NCBI GenBank assembly: GCA_029204045.2
Contig: CM055061.1
Coordinates: forward strand, 46,462,977 to 46,526,976
Direction: 5' to 3'
DNA length: 64,000 bases
Source of the DNA: Tillandsia leiboldiana
Lineage: Eukaryota; Streptophyta; Magnoliopsida; Poales; Bromeliaceae
In this document: piece by piece, positions 11,489 to 25,400 of the stretch
How the letters are laid out: the number at the start of each line of letters is the position of its first letter
How positions within the stretch are numbered: position 1 is the stretch's first letter
Notes under the pieces: model-generated
The model's database searches: none
Seen by the model: only the letters and a program-made list of their open reading frames with translations
Told to the model about the DNA's origin: nothing
Made by a program: the position numbers and the translations under genes

Positions 11489-13531
11489 TGTCACACCCCG
11501 GGGTCGAAACTGCGACCCGGGCTCGCCAACAGATCCGCCGCTTATACAAAAACCCCACAAAGGCGAAGCATCCAACCTGCAAGAAAAGGTACTACAGCTA
11601 AACAGATATAAGAGCTATAAAGAAAACTGCTGTAAAACTAAAATCCAACCATCTGTACAATTGGAAATAATGATACAATATCCATCTCCCAAATATGATC
11701 ATATACAAAATCCTCTGATACAATAACCCATAACTCAACAGGGAGGTAAACTGAAAAAATACATCAGTGTATAGGCTCTCAGTACAAGTCAGATCCTCAC
11801 AATACAATAGTCTCTCAAAAGTGGAAATAAAACTAGTCTACTGACTGTACTACAAATCTCCAATGTGGGGGTACAGCTACTCTCCAAAGACAGGTAGGGA
11901 TCTAGCTCGCGACTCCCTCGCCTCGAACAGGAACAGCAGAATTTGCAACACCCGCAAATGACTCTGCAAAAAATAAAGGAGAGGAAAGAAAAAGGAGGGG
12001 GGAGAACACCCAACGGGTGTGAGAACTACACCAACACGTAGTTCTCAGTGGGTACCGCCACCAAGCCCGACGGTCTGCCCACTAAGTCTACTAGGGGCAT
12101 AAGATAACGATGCAGTAAAGACTGAAAAAAAAGCTGGAGATACTCAACAGCTACCATGCCTCTATCTAAATGCTCAATGGGGAAAACCGATGAAAGATAT
12201 GCAACCACACGCACACAAGATGCTCAATCGACCCAATCGAGCTGACTGCCACATCTGGTCCAGTCAAGCCTGCGCCTCCCTAGTGCATCAACATAGGGTG
12301 TCCAATCGGACTAGCTCGCTATCGAATAGTGTCACTTGCAGGCAATAGTCGAAACCCACGCTCTCTCTCAGGCATCTCGCACAACGGTCGAAATACTCTC
12401 AACGACACGGGACCACCATTAACCCAAACGGCTCCCAACAACACTAGCACTGGTCTAATCACAGCTACTAGACTCCACTCAGCCCCCAGGCGCGAGTGCA
12501 ACAATAAAAGTATATGCCTGAATAAACCCTATCAATGGACCAGTAAAAACTGGCACTGCCTGTTCTGCTGTCGAACTCAAGAACTCATCCGCGGGATACA
12601 GACTGGCTTCTGACCGGCACGGTGGCATCCCAAATTAAGTAACAGACCGGCTCTTGATTGGCACGGTCTCATCCCAAAACAAGTAACATACCGGCTCCTA
12701 ACCGGCACGGTCGCACACTCCGGAGTGGCACTCGAGGGGAGCGACCCACACGAGTAAAGTATCACTGTAACAAGTATCACGATATAGCAGGACTGGATCA
12801 CGACTCTGATCGAAGTGGAAAAATCCATCCACTAAAGAAATCTGATCCCCAATCAGATGCACAAGTAAATATCCGGTCAACCACCCAATGTCCGCGATCG
12901 CCGCAATACCCCACAAGTCCCCAATCTGGTACAACAACCAACACCCAATCATCCGCCCAATATCCGCGGTTGCCGGAACATCCCACAACCCACAATCAAG
13001 TCCAACCTGTCCTAGACTCAAAGTCTCGACTACACTATCCCAAACCCCTGCTTGAACCCGAGCAACATGAATCACATGTCTGACTAAAAAGGAGAAAAGA
13101 ATCGAACCTAGTTTCTCCTAAGTCAAGTCCCAACAAGATAGTGTAGCAGTAAAAGATGGCCTATCTAGTTGTCCATACAAGCATGCATGTGTCCTCAAGG
13201 AAGATAGAAGAAATAGAGTATATCAACTAGTGGCTCAACATAGGTATAACATAATGCCAAAATCACTAATGAACTACACCTATCCTTAATCCATTATCCA
13301 ATATAACTCCTCAGAGTAGTACGCGCACATAGATATATCATCCTGTCCTCTGAAATAATCAATCCTCATGAAAGGCTATGTGCTAACATGGCATGCTAAT
13401 ACATCACTACAATAGTATATCAATCCACATGATCTAGGCCATTCTCATGCTTACATCTCAATCCTATTGGTTCTACATTAATTATGCATGCTATTAATCA
13501 AAAGAGCAATACTCCCCAAGGTAAGCTTTCC
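11489..13531 (-). repeat. 3' LTR of element A, distal part
   Basis: It begins TGTCACACCCCGGGG, the reverse complement of the LTR end, and matches 22490-24561 closely. It is broken at 13531 by solo LTR E3. Frames inside it (for example 12658-13083) are non-coding LTR readings. Confidence 0.92.
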
Positions 13532-13536
13532 TAAAC
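13532..13536. other. Target-site duplication of solo LTR E3 (TAAAC)
   Basis: TAAAC occurs at 13532-13536 and 17490-17494. The uninterrupted homologue at about 24569-24580 reads CCTTAACCATC, showing the original site. Confidence 0.9.
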
Positions 13537-16500
13537 TGTAGTAATCGTGAATTTTAAAAAGGTTTAAATAATTAGGGGATTAAACATGAAGGTGTTGGGT
13601 GCATTTTGCACCTATTGTGCAGAGCTCGGGGCTAGGGGGTGTGTGTGTGAACCGGGTTTGAGAGATTTGCAAAAGAATCTTGCATTAAGTGTAGTTGCCT
13701 CTTGGGTTCCTTGGCTCTGTGCACGAGGGGTCTGAGGGATTCCAAAGCATCACAAACCTCCTCTGAATTCCCCATACCATTGCTTGTGCACTGGAGTTGG
13801 CCGAGGACATCACCCAAGGAGAGATAACCCGAGAGAGAGAGAGAGAAAGGAAGGTTGGAACCAAACTTGTCCAAAGTTGGATCTGGAGTTCCTGGGGAGT
13901 TCTTCTGCACCTGAGGACTTTCTGAGTGTTTGCCGTGGCCGCGCGAAGAAGAGGAGGAGAGAACCGGCTTCCTCCATCTTCATCAACTCCGGCCAAGGTG
14001 AGTCTTCTAAACCCTTGGTTGTTTGCACCCTAGACCCCTAGCAGTGGCTTAATTAGGCCCTTAGGATTCTCCCTGCACAAGCCCGAGCCTCCCATGCAGT
14101 CTGGTTGGCCGGCGGGAGCATAGATGGCCGGAAACCTAGCCGAGCTCCGTCGCAGTTTTTCTTGGCAACCAGTGGACCAAATTGGGAACCAAAATCATGG
14201 GCTTGGACTGTAGGAGATGGGGATCAACTCCACCAAATTTGGTGGAGTTTGATCAAGCCAATCGCTCGCAGAAGTGAACCCTAGTTTTCGGGTTTCTTGC
14301 ACTTGGCCGAAGATGCTACTCCGGCGCCGGCGTGCTTCCCCGCCGCCGGCCACATGCCCAGAAGTGTTCCTAGGAGTGAGAGGAGTGCACCCATGCACTT
14401 GCATGGAATCCATGCAGCACCAAAGAGGCGCGGCCATGGATGACCCGAGATTGGACCGAATCATGGTCGCCGGCGTTCCGGCCAACTCCGGCTGGGGAGA
14501 GTTGGTCGGGAAGCTTTGTATGGACCAGAGGAACAATTCCATACATGTTGGAGGGCTTCAAAATGCTTCTATCAAAATCCACCATTAATGGGTAATGAAG
14601 CTCCAAACCGAGTTGGCCCCGCGCCGCGCCGCCGCCGTGCCCTGTCGCCGGGCACAGGCGCAGGAAGACTCACAGAGAGTCCTAGCATCCAATTGGTCAT
14701 GGCATTTGGTCTCAGATGCCCTGGGTTGCTGGTCACGATTTTCAATGCATGAGGCATCTTCTTCAACCTCGGGCTCCGGCAATCCGAGGGTACAAAGTTG
14801 AGACCAAATTGCTGGAAATGTTGCCTGAGCTCTGTAGAGCATTTCCATCCAAGTTTCAAAGCAAATGGTTCAGTAATTACAGAGAACAACCTGGAACTTG
14901 GTGTGGTGTAGATGCTTAAGATTTGTGCACACCAAGTATTTGTGGAAATGCCACAGTGAAGAAATAGATGGAATTAGTTTTCGATTTAAATATAAAAGTT
15001 GCTCAAAAATGTCCCTTGAGCTTGATGCTCACTTCAGATCAAGCTGGATCTGTGTGGACAAGTGTTTGGAGCATTGTGAACTTGTGTGTGTGCAAGGTCT
15101 TGGTTCTGGGTGATCCAGCAGACCTGGGCTGCAACTAGGGCAAGCCCTGGAGTCCTGGCACTGTCCAGAGACTATTTGATTCAGGAAGTTTCATCTGAAG
15201 ATGAATAGATTTCAAGTTGTGTTAAAACCAAGCTTAAATACAATAGTTACTTGTAAACAGTGTTTGGGTCTGTTTGAAATATTGCAACAGTGTACTCCTG
15301 GCTAATTTGGGGCCACTGGACGCGATGCTCGCGTTTATTTTGGGTTTTGATGAGCCGAAGAAACGAAAATGCGTTTCGGCTAGGTTAGAGAAGTAATTCA
15401 TGGCCCGAAGTTTTCCTCGGGTATCGCACTGCCACAAATGGGTGAGCACGGCGTTCAGCAAGTCAAATGTCACCTACTGGAGGTGACGGCTCGTAAAAAT
15501 GATTCTCCGTTTAAGAGAACGAGCCAAAACGGGGTTTATTTAGTGTATAAAACACATTAGGATTAAGCCCGAGGGGCTTGCTGCAATTGTAACAATATGG
15601 AAAAGTAGATGAATGCTCTAAAACATTGTTGACCTTTCGGTGGGTTTCCTGGGGTCCTTGAAAAGCTAAATATGCTTAATAATGCGATAATCGACGAAAT
15701 GGTCGATTCGCGCTAGTTGCACTTTGAGGATTTGGTAGATCCTGAGTTGTTACCTGGTGTTGTTGTAGGCCCCAGTCATCAGGAGCCAGCCCGTGATCCG
15801 TCTTGTGGTTATCGCGACCGTCTACCTTCTGGTGGAGTCGTTGTTCCTCCTATATACAGGTGGATTTATCTTCGGTCCGCGTTTTATCAGGTCGGCCCTA
15901 TTGGGTGCCGTGGTAGGTCGGACCCCTGTTCTTGGTGTAGCCCTGAATCTATGCTTTAGCCTTACTATATGCTTTCATTCCCACATTCAGTCATTACATC
16001 TATATTGCTTGATTATACTGATGAGCCTTTCGTTATACTCTATTCTTCACTGCATGTTTAGAATAGGAGTTCTAGTCTCAGTACCTGGCATGATTTGCAT
16101 CAGTATCGATATTCCGATGGGGATTTCCTCGGCTTCTCGCCGATTGTCCGGTCTACCGACCGTGGATTGAGATTTAGCATTATGATTGCTATTGAGTTAT
16201 ACCTGCTCTTACTACTTGCTTGCATATCAGCACAGAATCCTTACATCTGCATAACCTTGATCCCACAGATGAGCTTTTCTTATGCCTTGATTTCCAGCAG
16301 TAGTTATACATCATGCTTATATTCCAGCAGTTGCTTGTTTATCATATTGAGATATATCATGCTTTCTTCAGCAATAGATATGCATTTCCTGGACACATGC
16401 CATGCTTGATTGGTCACTAGCATAGTTCTATACCTGTCTCTATTCTTCACTGCATATTTAGAATAGGAGATACTACTTCAGTATGTGGCATGTTATACTT

Positions 16501-17489
16501 GTATCCCGGTGGGGATTTTCCTCGGCTTCTTGCCGTCTATTTGGTCAGTGGACCATAGTTTGAGCATCAGCATTATGATCGCCGTGTCGAGCCAGCTTTA
16601 AGTCGCGCACACCAGCGGATTAGCTACCCGTGTGGGTGTTCTTTACCGATAGAGAGGTCTGATTGACCCGTGAGCCTTGTGGGGTTATGATAGCTTGCTG
16701 GGTGTCCAAAAGTGGTTTAGCCTGAGGCCCCAATGACCAAAAGTGGCTTTTGCCTGAGGTCCATATGCTTCATGGCAGTTTAGCCTGAGGCCCTTGTGGC
16801 CAAAAGTGGCATTTGATTGGGTATATTCGTGGTACTACCTTTGATGCACCTTCTTGATATTCCTGCTTGTTTGATTACCTGCATTTCATATCTGTTATAG
16901 ATTTATCATGCATAGTATGATTGTGTTATATATGCATACTCTGTTCTATTGATCCATATTGATCTTATTTGGCTTAGACTGTATACCTGCATTGATCTTC
17001 AGTATATCCTACTTCTGTTTTCGCTTATTATTGTATCCAGTAGGTATGGCTTGCTATTTTCCGGCCCGTCGTGCCCACTGGGATACACTCCGGTGTGTCT
17101 CACACCCTCGGGTGACTGTTTTCAGGTCCTTCGGGTGCGGGGACCTTTGGATGTTCTGTGTGAGGACGCGTGGTAGATTTATCCCTAGTAGGATGTACCC
17201 CTTTTGATTTAGTAAAACATTGCAACTGTATTTCCATTTTGAGAACTGGATGTATTAACTTATGAACCTTGTGGTTGTAATAGAGTAGAACTTATTTAGT
17301 ATAGCTATCTCGTATCTACTCTGATTGTCTGTTTCTGTTAGCCGAGCACATATAGGGAAGGCTCTGTTTGATGTACAGAGACTTTTCTATATGTGTGGCG
17401 GTCTGTTCACGCCTTGGAGAAATCAAGATTTTAAACTCTGATTTAAAAAAAAAAATTTTAGACCCACTTTTGAATCTCGGGGCGTGAGA
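13537..17489 (+). mobile_element. Solo LTR E3 (gypsy, E family, 3.95 kb)
   Basis: It starts TGTAGTAATCGTGAATTTT, like the E1 and E2 LTRs, and ends GGGGCGTGAGA where its relatives end GTGACA, so its final CA has become GA. It has TAAAC on both sides and no interior, primer site or second LTR. It is therefore a solo LTR formed by recombination between the two LTRs of a full element that had inserted into the LTR of A. It contains the splice-donor-like site (13997/13998) and the paired small foldbacks of this family. Confidence 0.93.
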
Positions 17490-17494
17490 TAAAC

Positions 17495-19342
17495 CATCAT
17501 CATGGATATTTAAATCTTAAAAGTTCCCATAAGTCATAACATGAGTATTTATCTTGCAATTCCTTATACAATTATCATTCCTAAGCTTACCCCTCAACCA
17601 TTATGGGTACATAAACATGCATGCATTCTATCAAATAGAATTAGAGAACCGTCCACCGGTTCTGGAGACGAAGCAACCCACCTGAAGCGCTTTCCGCAGG
17701 CAAAGCCGAAGTTGGTGAAGTGCGTACCCACGCTATCAAAATTCACCGAAACCACACCCTCGGTACTCGGTCGCACAAGCCTCCGCTCCAACCAATATCA
17801 CAGCCAACAATCAAACGACACCACAAACACATACCAAAAACAACACTTGCTGTTTTTACAAAGCAGCACAGAAAAGGGGAATTTTCACCTGCGTGCAGTC
17901 CTCCGAAAAATCCAGAAAAATCACGGCTGTGATCCTGGCGACGAGTAGGTGCAAATTGAGTATTTATACTCCTCGTTCCGACACTAGTAGGCCAAGATAC
18001 AAATAGAACATCGCGATAAGCCAATCAATCCACAACTCGCAAATCTGCGGAAATCAGTCACGAAGAAGCTTAAATATCACCTTCGAAGAATCCTCCGAAA
18101 AATCTAATAAAAATACGGTCGTGTTCCTCTCGAAGCATAGATGTCGATCGAGTCCTAAAACGTCCCGTTGCGATGCCCGTAGGCCGAGAAATCCAAACAA
18201 TACTCCACCGCTATCCCAAACATCGCGGTAGTACAAGGGGTCAAAAGGTACCTCGGGAACACCACCAAAAACTCTAAACAGAGCAAAGTGATCAACACGG
18301 AAATCGAAGGCGTACCTCTCGTGAATGCGCTGCCACAAAAATCAGCCCAAAATTCCATCGTAGGATCCTGGGTGCCTCGCGGACTGAACTACGACGGTAG
18401 AGACCAAAATCGAAGGAGCGTCGAAGTCCGTCGTGTCGCAGAAAACGCCGATGCTGCGGCCTCCAAAATTTATCGGGATCCCAAAAATCGAAGAGAACCC
18501 GCAGTAGAACCTCCCTGCCGAAAATGGGGTCAAGAGGACTCGGAAAAAGCCCTCAAAAGAAGACACAAGGTGCTATTTACAGCCCAGCCCACACACAAAA
18601 GAAATTCCGGATTCGGGCGCAGGAATCGGGCGCCCGAATCTGGCCCGGCCCGCTACTGTGCACGCCCGAATCAACCACAATGCGCCACGTGTCCATCCCG
18701 TGCCCCGCGCGCCCTGCGCACAAGTGCCCGCCAATCGCGGCACGCCGCGTGGCAGCGCGGTCCACGTCGGGGACCGTGGGCCGCGGTTCACGGCGGCCCA
18801 GCGGGGTCGCTGCGCCCGCCAATGAGCGGGCGACACGTGGCCTGGCGAGGTGCACGGTGCGCCGCGCCCGGCGCGTTGTCGCGCGTGCGTTGACCGGCCA
18901 CTCCCCGCACGCCATGTGTCCAAGCCGAAGTCCGCTGGTCCCGGTGCACGCCCAATTCCGTGGGCCAGCCTGCCCGCCGCCGCACACGCGCCTGCCTGCG
19001 CCCGCTCCGCCGCCTGCCCGTCGCCGCCGGTGCTGCCCTAGCCTGCCGGAACAGTAATAAAGTGTCTCGAAATTCGTGTTTTGGCATCCGGGCTCCGAAA
19101 AATACAAGTAAATAGTCCATTTTCATCGTTTTCGCGCGCTGAGTCCAAATCCGATGTCCGTTTTGCCAAATTCCAATTCTAAAATTTGTCGAAGGCATCC
19201 GGACATGTAATCTTAATCCAAATTTTGCGCTGGGTCCAATCCTGAGGTCCGATTTGCGCACATGCACCTCCATCACACCGAAAAAGTCTCCAGAAGTCGC
19301 TGATCACACTGCAAAAGCTCTGCGGAGATCCGGGTCATCACA
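17495..19342 (-). repeat. 3' LTR of element A, proximal part
   Basis: It resumes at the point homologous to 24576 and runs to the LTR start (GTCATCACA at 19334-19342). It holds a CpG-rich block at 18640-19040 with CACGTG/ACGTGTC motifs. The expected TATA position (around 18569) reads GCTATTTACAGC, a decayed form of the GCTATTTATAGGC seen in C. Long Arg/Pro/Ala-rich frames in the GC block are not genes. Confidence 0.9.
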
Positions 19343-19380
19343 TCCTCCCCGACTAAAAGAAAGTTTCGTCCTCGAAACTA
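19343..19380 (-). other. Polypurine tract and foldback of element A
   Basis: On the minus strand this reads GTTTCG-AGGA-CGAAAC (19363-19378) followed by CTTTTAGTCGGGGAGGA directly before the LTR start. It is the plus-strand primer site. Confidence 0.85.
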
Positions 19381-22300
19381 ACACAACTCAAAAGGAAGTC
19401 TCAAATACCAAGGGTAGGTACTCATCATCACCATCTCCAGCTATCAAGTCACCACTCACTTCCCATGATTACTCCTCAACAACAACAATAACCAGTACGG
19501 CATAGCCCGGTTGCGCAACTCATCACACAAGCCAGAATTCGCAACCGACGTCCCTCGTACTCCAAACACTCAGAAAGCTCAAATGGAGCGAGTCAATCAT
19601 GGGCGAGGGATCCAAATGCATAACGCCTCTGAGCTGAGACATGGAAAAACATCAGGGACTCCAACAAGGAGGCTGGGGGGAAAGAAAGAACAACCGGTGC
19701 AACACGCACTAAAACGACACCCTGGTGCCAACTCAACCAAGGCGACCCGAAATACACCCACACGATCATCCAAGAAGGAAAGGAGCCCAACAAGTTGGGG
19801 TCCTCACTCAGTCACTCTCGGATCCTTACCATCCGAGTGGACTGCACAACCGTAGGCTACAATCAAAAGGGACCCCCAGGGACACAACCTCAAGCCCTGT
19901 TTGCCTCAACAATTCCACACAGCACCAGCTGTGGAATCATCAAACTCAACCCCAGACAGCTCTCCCGCTCAAGATATCCGCCACTACAGTGGCTTTGTCG
20001 GGGTGATACAGAATGCTCAACAATAACCCAACGGTAACTCCACGGCCACTATGGGAGGCATCACTATCACTTGCAAATCCATCTCCCATCACTGGCAATG
20101 CTAAAATTGGCACTGATCTCAGTCTCATCATCCGTTCGTCAAGCTCTGCTGACACTGCCCAGTCAAAGAAGCTCCGCACCTCAACAATAAATGTTGATCT
20201 CGGCCAATCTCGAATAGCATCCACTTTGGCCGGATTTCCACCGCCGCTACTACGGCCAGAATAATGTGGCCCAAGAAGGTAAGCTTCTAAAGCTAAAACT
20301 TGTACCACAACAACTTGGCATACAGCTTCTTCTTCACAGACATTGTAGCACCATCCACAAGTGCTTCTCATGCTCCAAGTCATTCTGGGAGTAAATCAAA
20401 ATATCCCAGGAGAATACCACTATCAATCCGTCCGAGTACAGCTGGAACACACAATTCCTCAAATCATAAAAAGCGGCAGGGCATTAGTCAATCCAATTGG
20501 CCTCACAATGAGCTCATAATGCCCCTACCGTCTCCTGAACGCCATCTTGGCAAAATCCTCGGCTGTATAATTCCAAATAGATACTTGCATCATGAAAGAA
20601 CATCTGCCGGAGTATAACTCCATCAAAGGGTCCTAAATAATACCCGGACCGGCCAGAGCTCAAACCACAAAAGAACCCTCACCGTCGTGTATCAACGACG
20701 TGGAATCATCACCGTGTATCAACAGCGTGGCACCAGGTCAAAGAGACCCCTCGATCCATCAGATCCAGCAACTGCGCTAACAACTCTCTCAGCTTTACTG
20801 GTGATATCTAATGAGGTGCTATCGAGGTTGATGCGGTTCCCAAAACCACGTCAATCGTAATCTCAATCTCCCAGACCGGCGGCATCATCATCAGCTCAAG
20901 TGGACTCACACCCGGGATCTCACAGGCAATAGAGATATCCTTGAGTCCCGGTGCCGCCGTAGGCACCTCTCACACTGTCGCTGTAACCTGTGTGCTCTAC
21001 CTGTCTCTACAAACAAGTCTTCTCTTGTCTATCCCGCAGAAGGTCATAGTCCTCTCTCTCCGCAGTCAAACATCAAGTGGTACTGTGCCAACCAATCTCA
21101 AGCACTGAATCAAAACACCGAACAACCACAAATATTAATAAGTCTGCCGGTATAACTCGCGATCTTAACTGCACTGGACATTATCCACAAGCCTCCTCCA
21201 CATGCACAACACCAACAGGAACCTGTACCTGTAGTGCACGTGGTAACGACTCTGCCTCTAGTCCATGCAGGAATGCACAATGCTCTAACTCAGACCGCTA
21301 CAATGGAATCACATCTGCGACGACCCAATGCACAGTCGTGGCGCCCTCCAGCCGGGCGGCATAACTCATCCGCTCAATGTAGGTGGTCGTCGCTCAGTCT
21401 GCCTACAAATATTTTGACTAACCATATAGGGAGCACGACCTCTGCCTCAGCTCACACTGGGTGACGAATGCGGCCCTCCGCATATAACACATCCATGCTA
21501 CCGCCGCTGCTGATACTAATGCTGATGCTGCCATCGGGGTCCACCCGACCCCTGGCGTCTCAGAAATCCACTACCCTGGGGAAGGAAATCGTGAATGCCT
21601 CTGCTGGCCAATCTGTCCTCCATCACCTAGCGCCAAGCGCCTCTATCCAGAACTCGCCTCTGGCGGCAGATCCCTATCCAAAGGAACTGCAGCGCCACGC
21701 TCCAAGTACCACGCCTACTCCATCGAGGCATCCAAAATCAGTAACGGAGGGACCGAATAAACTGAAAGGTATTCTGGCGTAATCCATTCCCAGACACACA
21801 AATCCGATGCGCCTCGTCCCTCTAAACATGGAGCACGCAGTTCAGCAACTCCGTAAACTCTTTGACACAAGGAGGCTCTCAAGTAGTCTCTCCATCACTA
21901 CCAAACACGATTCTGCCTCCAAAGGCTCCAAGCTCAATCCTACGAGTCGGGGTGGTTCATCTGCCAAAACTGGCTTAATAGATCGATGATGCCCCACAGC
22001 TCATCTGCTGTCAACTGTCCACCCTGCCTCGGTGCCTCGGCACTAAACATCGGCACAGAGGGGGCTACTCAGTGCTCCGACTACTATAACACCGAAACCA
22101 GCTGCTCACTCCATCGCTGAAATGCCTCTAACAATCCTGCCATCTTGGTCCAGAGCTCTCTGACCTCAATATGGGTATCCGGCCCAAATCTAACCCCTCA
22201 CCACGACCAAAAACCGCAACACAGCACAAAACAAACACTCGACCCAATCTAGCGAAAGTCTAGAGCATGTCACCCATTCCACAGCATTATGTTGTCTGCA

Positions 22301-22468
22301 GCCAACATAATCACTTAGGAGAATAAACATGCCGATCACTCATCCCGTCCCTTGGGAGAGATATAAAACTCAATCAGGACTCTCGCTATAAATCACGACT
22401 CACATGAAGTCATCCTAGGGTCCAACCACAAGCCTGGGGTTTCTAAGTCCACCCTGACCTACAACCTA
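19381..22468 (-). pseudogene. Interior of element A: scraps of gag and pol
   Basis: The clearest piece is at 19946-20383 on the minus strand. It contains SGRSSGGGNPAKVDAIRDWPR and VEVRSFF, matching the end of gypsy reverse transcriptase, then a joined reading in which APILALPVMGDG...SDASHSG of RNase H runs directly into YHPDKATVVADILS. That fusion drops the middle of RNase H. Near 22060-22180 the minus strand reads VRELWTKMAGLLEAFQRW, similar to the gag N-terminus of element B. Everything else is unreadable. Element C has the same organisation, so the reduction predates these insertions. Confidence 0.7.
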
Positions 22469-22481
22469 GGCTCTGATACCA
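22469..22481 (-). other. Primer-binding site of element A
   Basis: GGCTCTGATACCA is the reverse complement of TGGTATCAGAGCC. It lies 8 bases from the end of the 5' LTR and gives the minus orientation of A. Confidence 0.9.
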
Positions 22482-22489
22482 CTCTAATC

Positions 22490-25400
22490 TGTCACACACC
22501 GGGGTCGAAACTACGACCCGGGCTCGCCTACAGATCAGCCGACTATACAAAAACCCCGCATAGGCGAAGCGTCCAACCTGCAAGAAAATGTACTACAGCT
22601 AAACAGATATCAGAGCAATAAAGAAAACTGCTGTAAAACTAAAATCCAACCATCTGTACAACTGAAAATAATGATACAATATCCATCTCCCAAATATGAT
22701 CATATACAAAATCCTCTGATACAATAACCCATAACTCAACAGGGAGGTAAACTGAAATAATACATCAGTGTACAGTCTCTCAGTACAAGTCAGATCCTCA
22801 CAATACAATAATCTCTCAAAAGTGGAAATAAAACTAGTCTACTGACTGTACTACAAATCTCCAATGTGGGGGTACAGCTACTCTCCAAAGACAGGTAGGG
22901 ATCTAGCCCGCGACTCCCTCGCCTCGAACAGCAACAGCAGAATCTACAACACCCGCAAATGACTCTGCAAAACAAAGGAGAGGAAAGAAAAAAGGAGGGG
23001 CGAGAACCCCCAACGGGTGTGAGAACTACAACAACACGTAGTTCTTAGTGGGTACCGCCACCAAGCCCGACGGTCTGCCCACTAAGTCTACTAGAGGCAT
23101 AAGATAACGATGCAGTAAAGACTGAAAAGAAAAGCCGGAGATACTCAACAGCTACCATGCTTCTATCTAAATGCTCAATGGGGAAAACCGATGAAAGATA
23201 TGCAACCACTCGCACACAAGGTTCTCAATCGACCCAATCGAGCTGACTGCCACATCTGGTCCAGTCAAGCCTGCGCCTTCCTAGTGAATCAACATAGGGT
23301 GTCCAATCGGACTAGCTCGCTATCGAATAGTGTCACATGCAGGCTATAGTCGAAATCCACGCTCTCTCTCAGAACGGATAGACTCAAGATCCTCAAGCGA
23401 GATCCTCAAGCATCTCGCACAACGGTCGAAGTACTCTCAACGACACGGGACCACCGTCTACCCAAACGGCTCCCAACAACACTAGCACTGGTCTAATCAC
23501 AGCTACTCGACTCCACTCAGCCCCCAGGCATGAGTGCAACAATAAAAGTATCTACCTGAATAAACCTAATCAATGGACCAGTAAAAACGGGCACTGCGTG
23601 CTCTGCTGTCGAACTCAAGAACTCATTCGCGGGATACAGACCGGCTTCTGACCGGCACGGTCGCATCCCAAAATAAGTAACAGACCGGCTCCTGATGGGC
23701 ACGGTCTCATCCCAAAATAAGTAACAGACCGGCTCCAGACAGGCACGGTCGAACACTCCGGAGTGGCACTCGAGGGGAGCGACCCACACGAGTAAAGTAT
23801 CACTGTAACAAGTATCACGATTTAGCAGGACTGGATCACGACTCTGATCGAAGTGGAAAAATCCATCCACTAAAGAAATCTGATCCCCAATCAGATGCAC
23901 AAGTAAATATCCGGTCAACCGCCCAATGTCCGCGGTCGCCGCAATACCACACAAGTCCCCAATCTGGTACAACAACCAACACCCGGTCAACCCCCCAATA
24001 TCCGCAGTTGCCGGAACATCCCACAACCCACAATCAAGTCCAACCTTTCCCAGACTCAAAGTCTCGACTACACTATCCCAAACCCCTGCTCGAACCCGAG
24101 TAACATGAATCAGATGTCTGACTAAAAAGGAGAAAAGAAACGAACATGCTTTCTCCTAAGTCAAGTCCCAACATGATAGTGTTGCAGTAAAAGTTGGCCT
24201 ATCTAGTTGTCCATACAAGTATGCAAGTGTCCTCAAGGAAGATAGAAGAAATAGAGTATATCAACTAGTGCCTCCACATAGGTATAACCAACATGCCAAA
24301 ATCACTAATGAACTACACCTGTCCATAATCAATCCATGATCCAATATAACTCCTCAGAGTAGTACACGCACATAGATATATCATCCTGTCCCCTAAAATA
24401 ATCAATCCTTATGAAAGGCTATGTGCTAACATGGCATGCTAATACATCACTACAATACTATATCAATCCACATGATCTAGGCCATTCTCATGCTTACATC
24501 TCAATCCTATTGGTTGTACATTAATTATGCATGCTATTAATCAAAAGAGCAATATTCCGTTAGGTAAGCTTTCCTTAACCATCATCATGGATATTTAAAT
24601 CTTGCATGTTCCCATAAGTCATAACATGAGTATTTATCTTGCAATTCCTTATACATTTATCATTCCTAAGGTTACCCCTCAACCATATTTGGGTACATAA
24701 ACATGCATGCATTCTATCAAATAGAATTAGAGAACCGTCCACCGGTTCTGGAGACGAAGCAACCCACCTGAAGCACTTTCCGCAGGCAAAGCCGAAGTTG
24801 GTGAAGTGCGTAGCCACGCTATCAAAATCCGCCGAAACGGCACCCTCAGTACTCGGTCGCACAAGCCTTTACTCCAACCAACATCATAGCCAACAATCAA
24901 ACGACACCACAAACACATCCCAAAAATAGCACTTGTTGTTTTTACAAACCAGCACAGAAAAGGTGAATTTTCACCTGGGTGCAGTGCTCCGAAAAATCCA
25001 GAAAAATCACGGCTGCGATCCTGGCGATGATTAGGTGCAAATCGAGTATTTATACTCCTCGTTCCGACACCTGTAGGCCAAGATACAAATAGAACATCAT
25101 GATAAGCCAATCAATCCACAACTCGCAAATCTGCGAAAATCAGTCACGAAGAAGCTTAAATATCACCTTCGAAGAATCCTCCGAAAAATCTGATAAAAAC
25201 ACGGTCGTGTTCCTCTCGAAGCATAGATGTCGATCGAGTCCTCAAACGTCCCGTTCCGATGCCCGTAGGCCAAGAAATTCCAACAATACTCCACCGCTGT
25301 CCCAAACATCGCAATAGTACAAGGGGTCAAAAGGTACCTCGGGAACACCACCAAAAACTCGAAACAGAGCAAGGTGATCAACATGGAAATCAAAGGCGTA

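Noticed and set aside
11343..11726. 127-codon frame crossing into element A
   Set aside because: It crosses the insertion boundary in a different frame from the ATG at 11351; the real coding continuity is to 26435.
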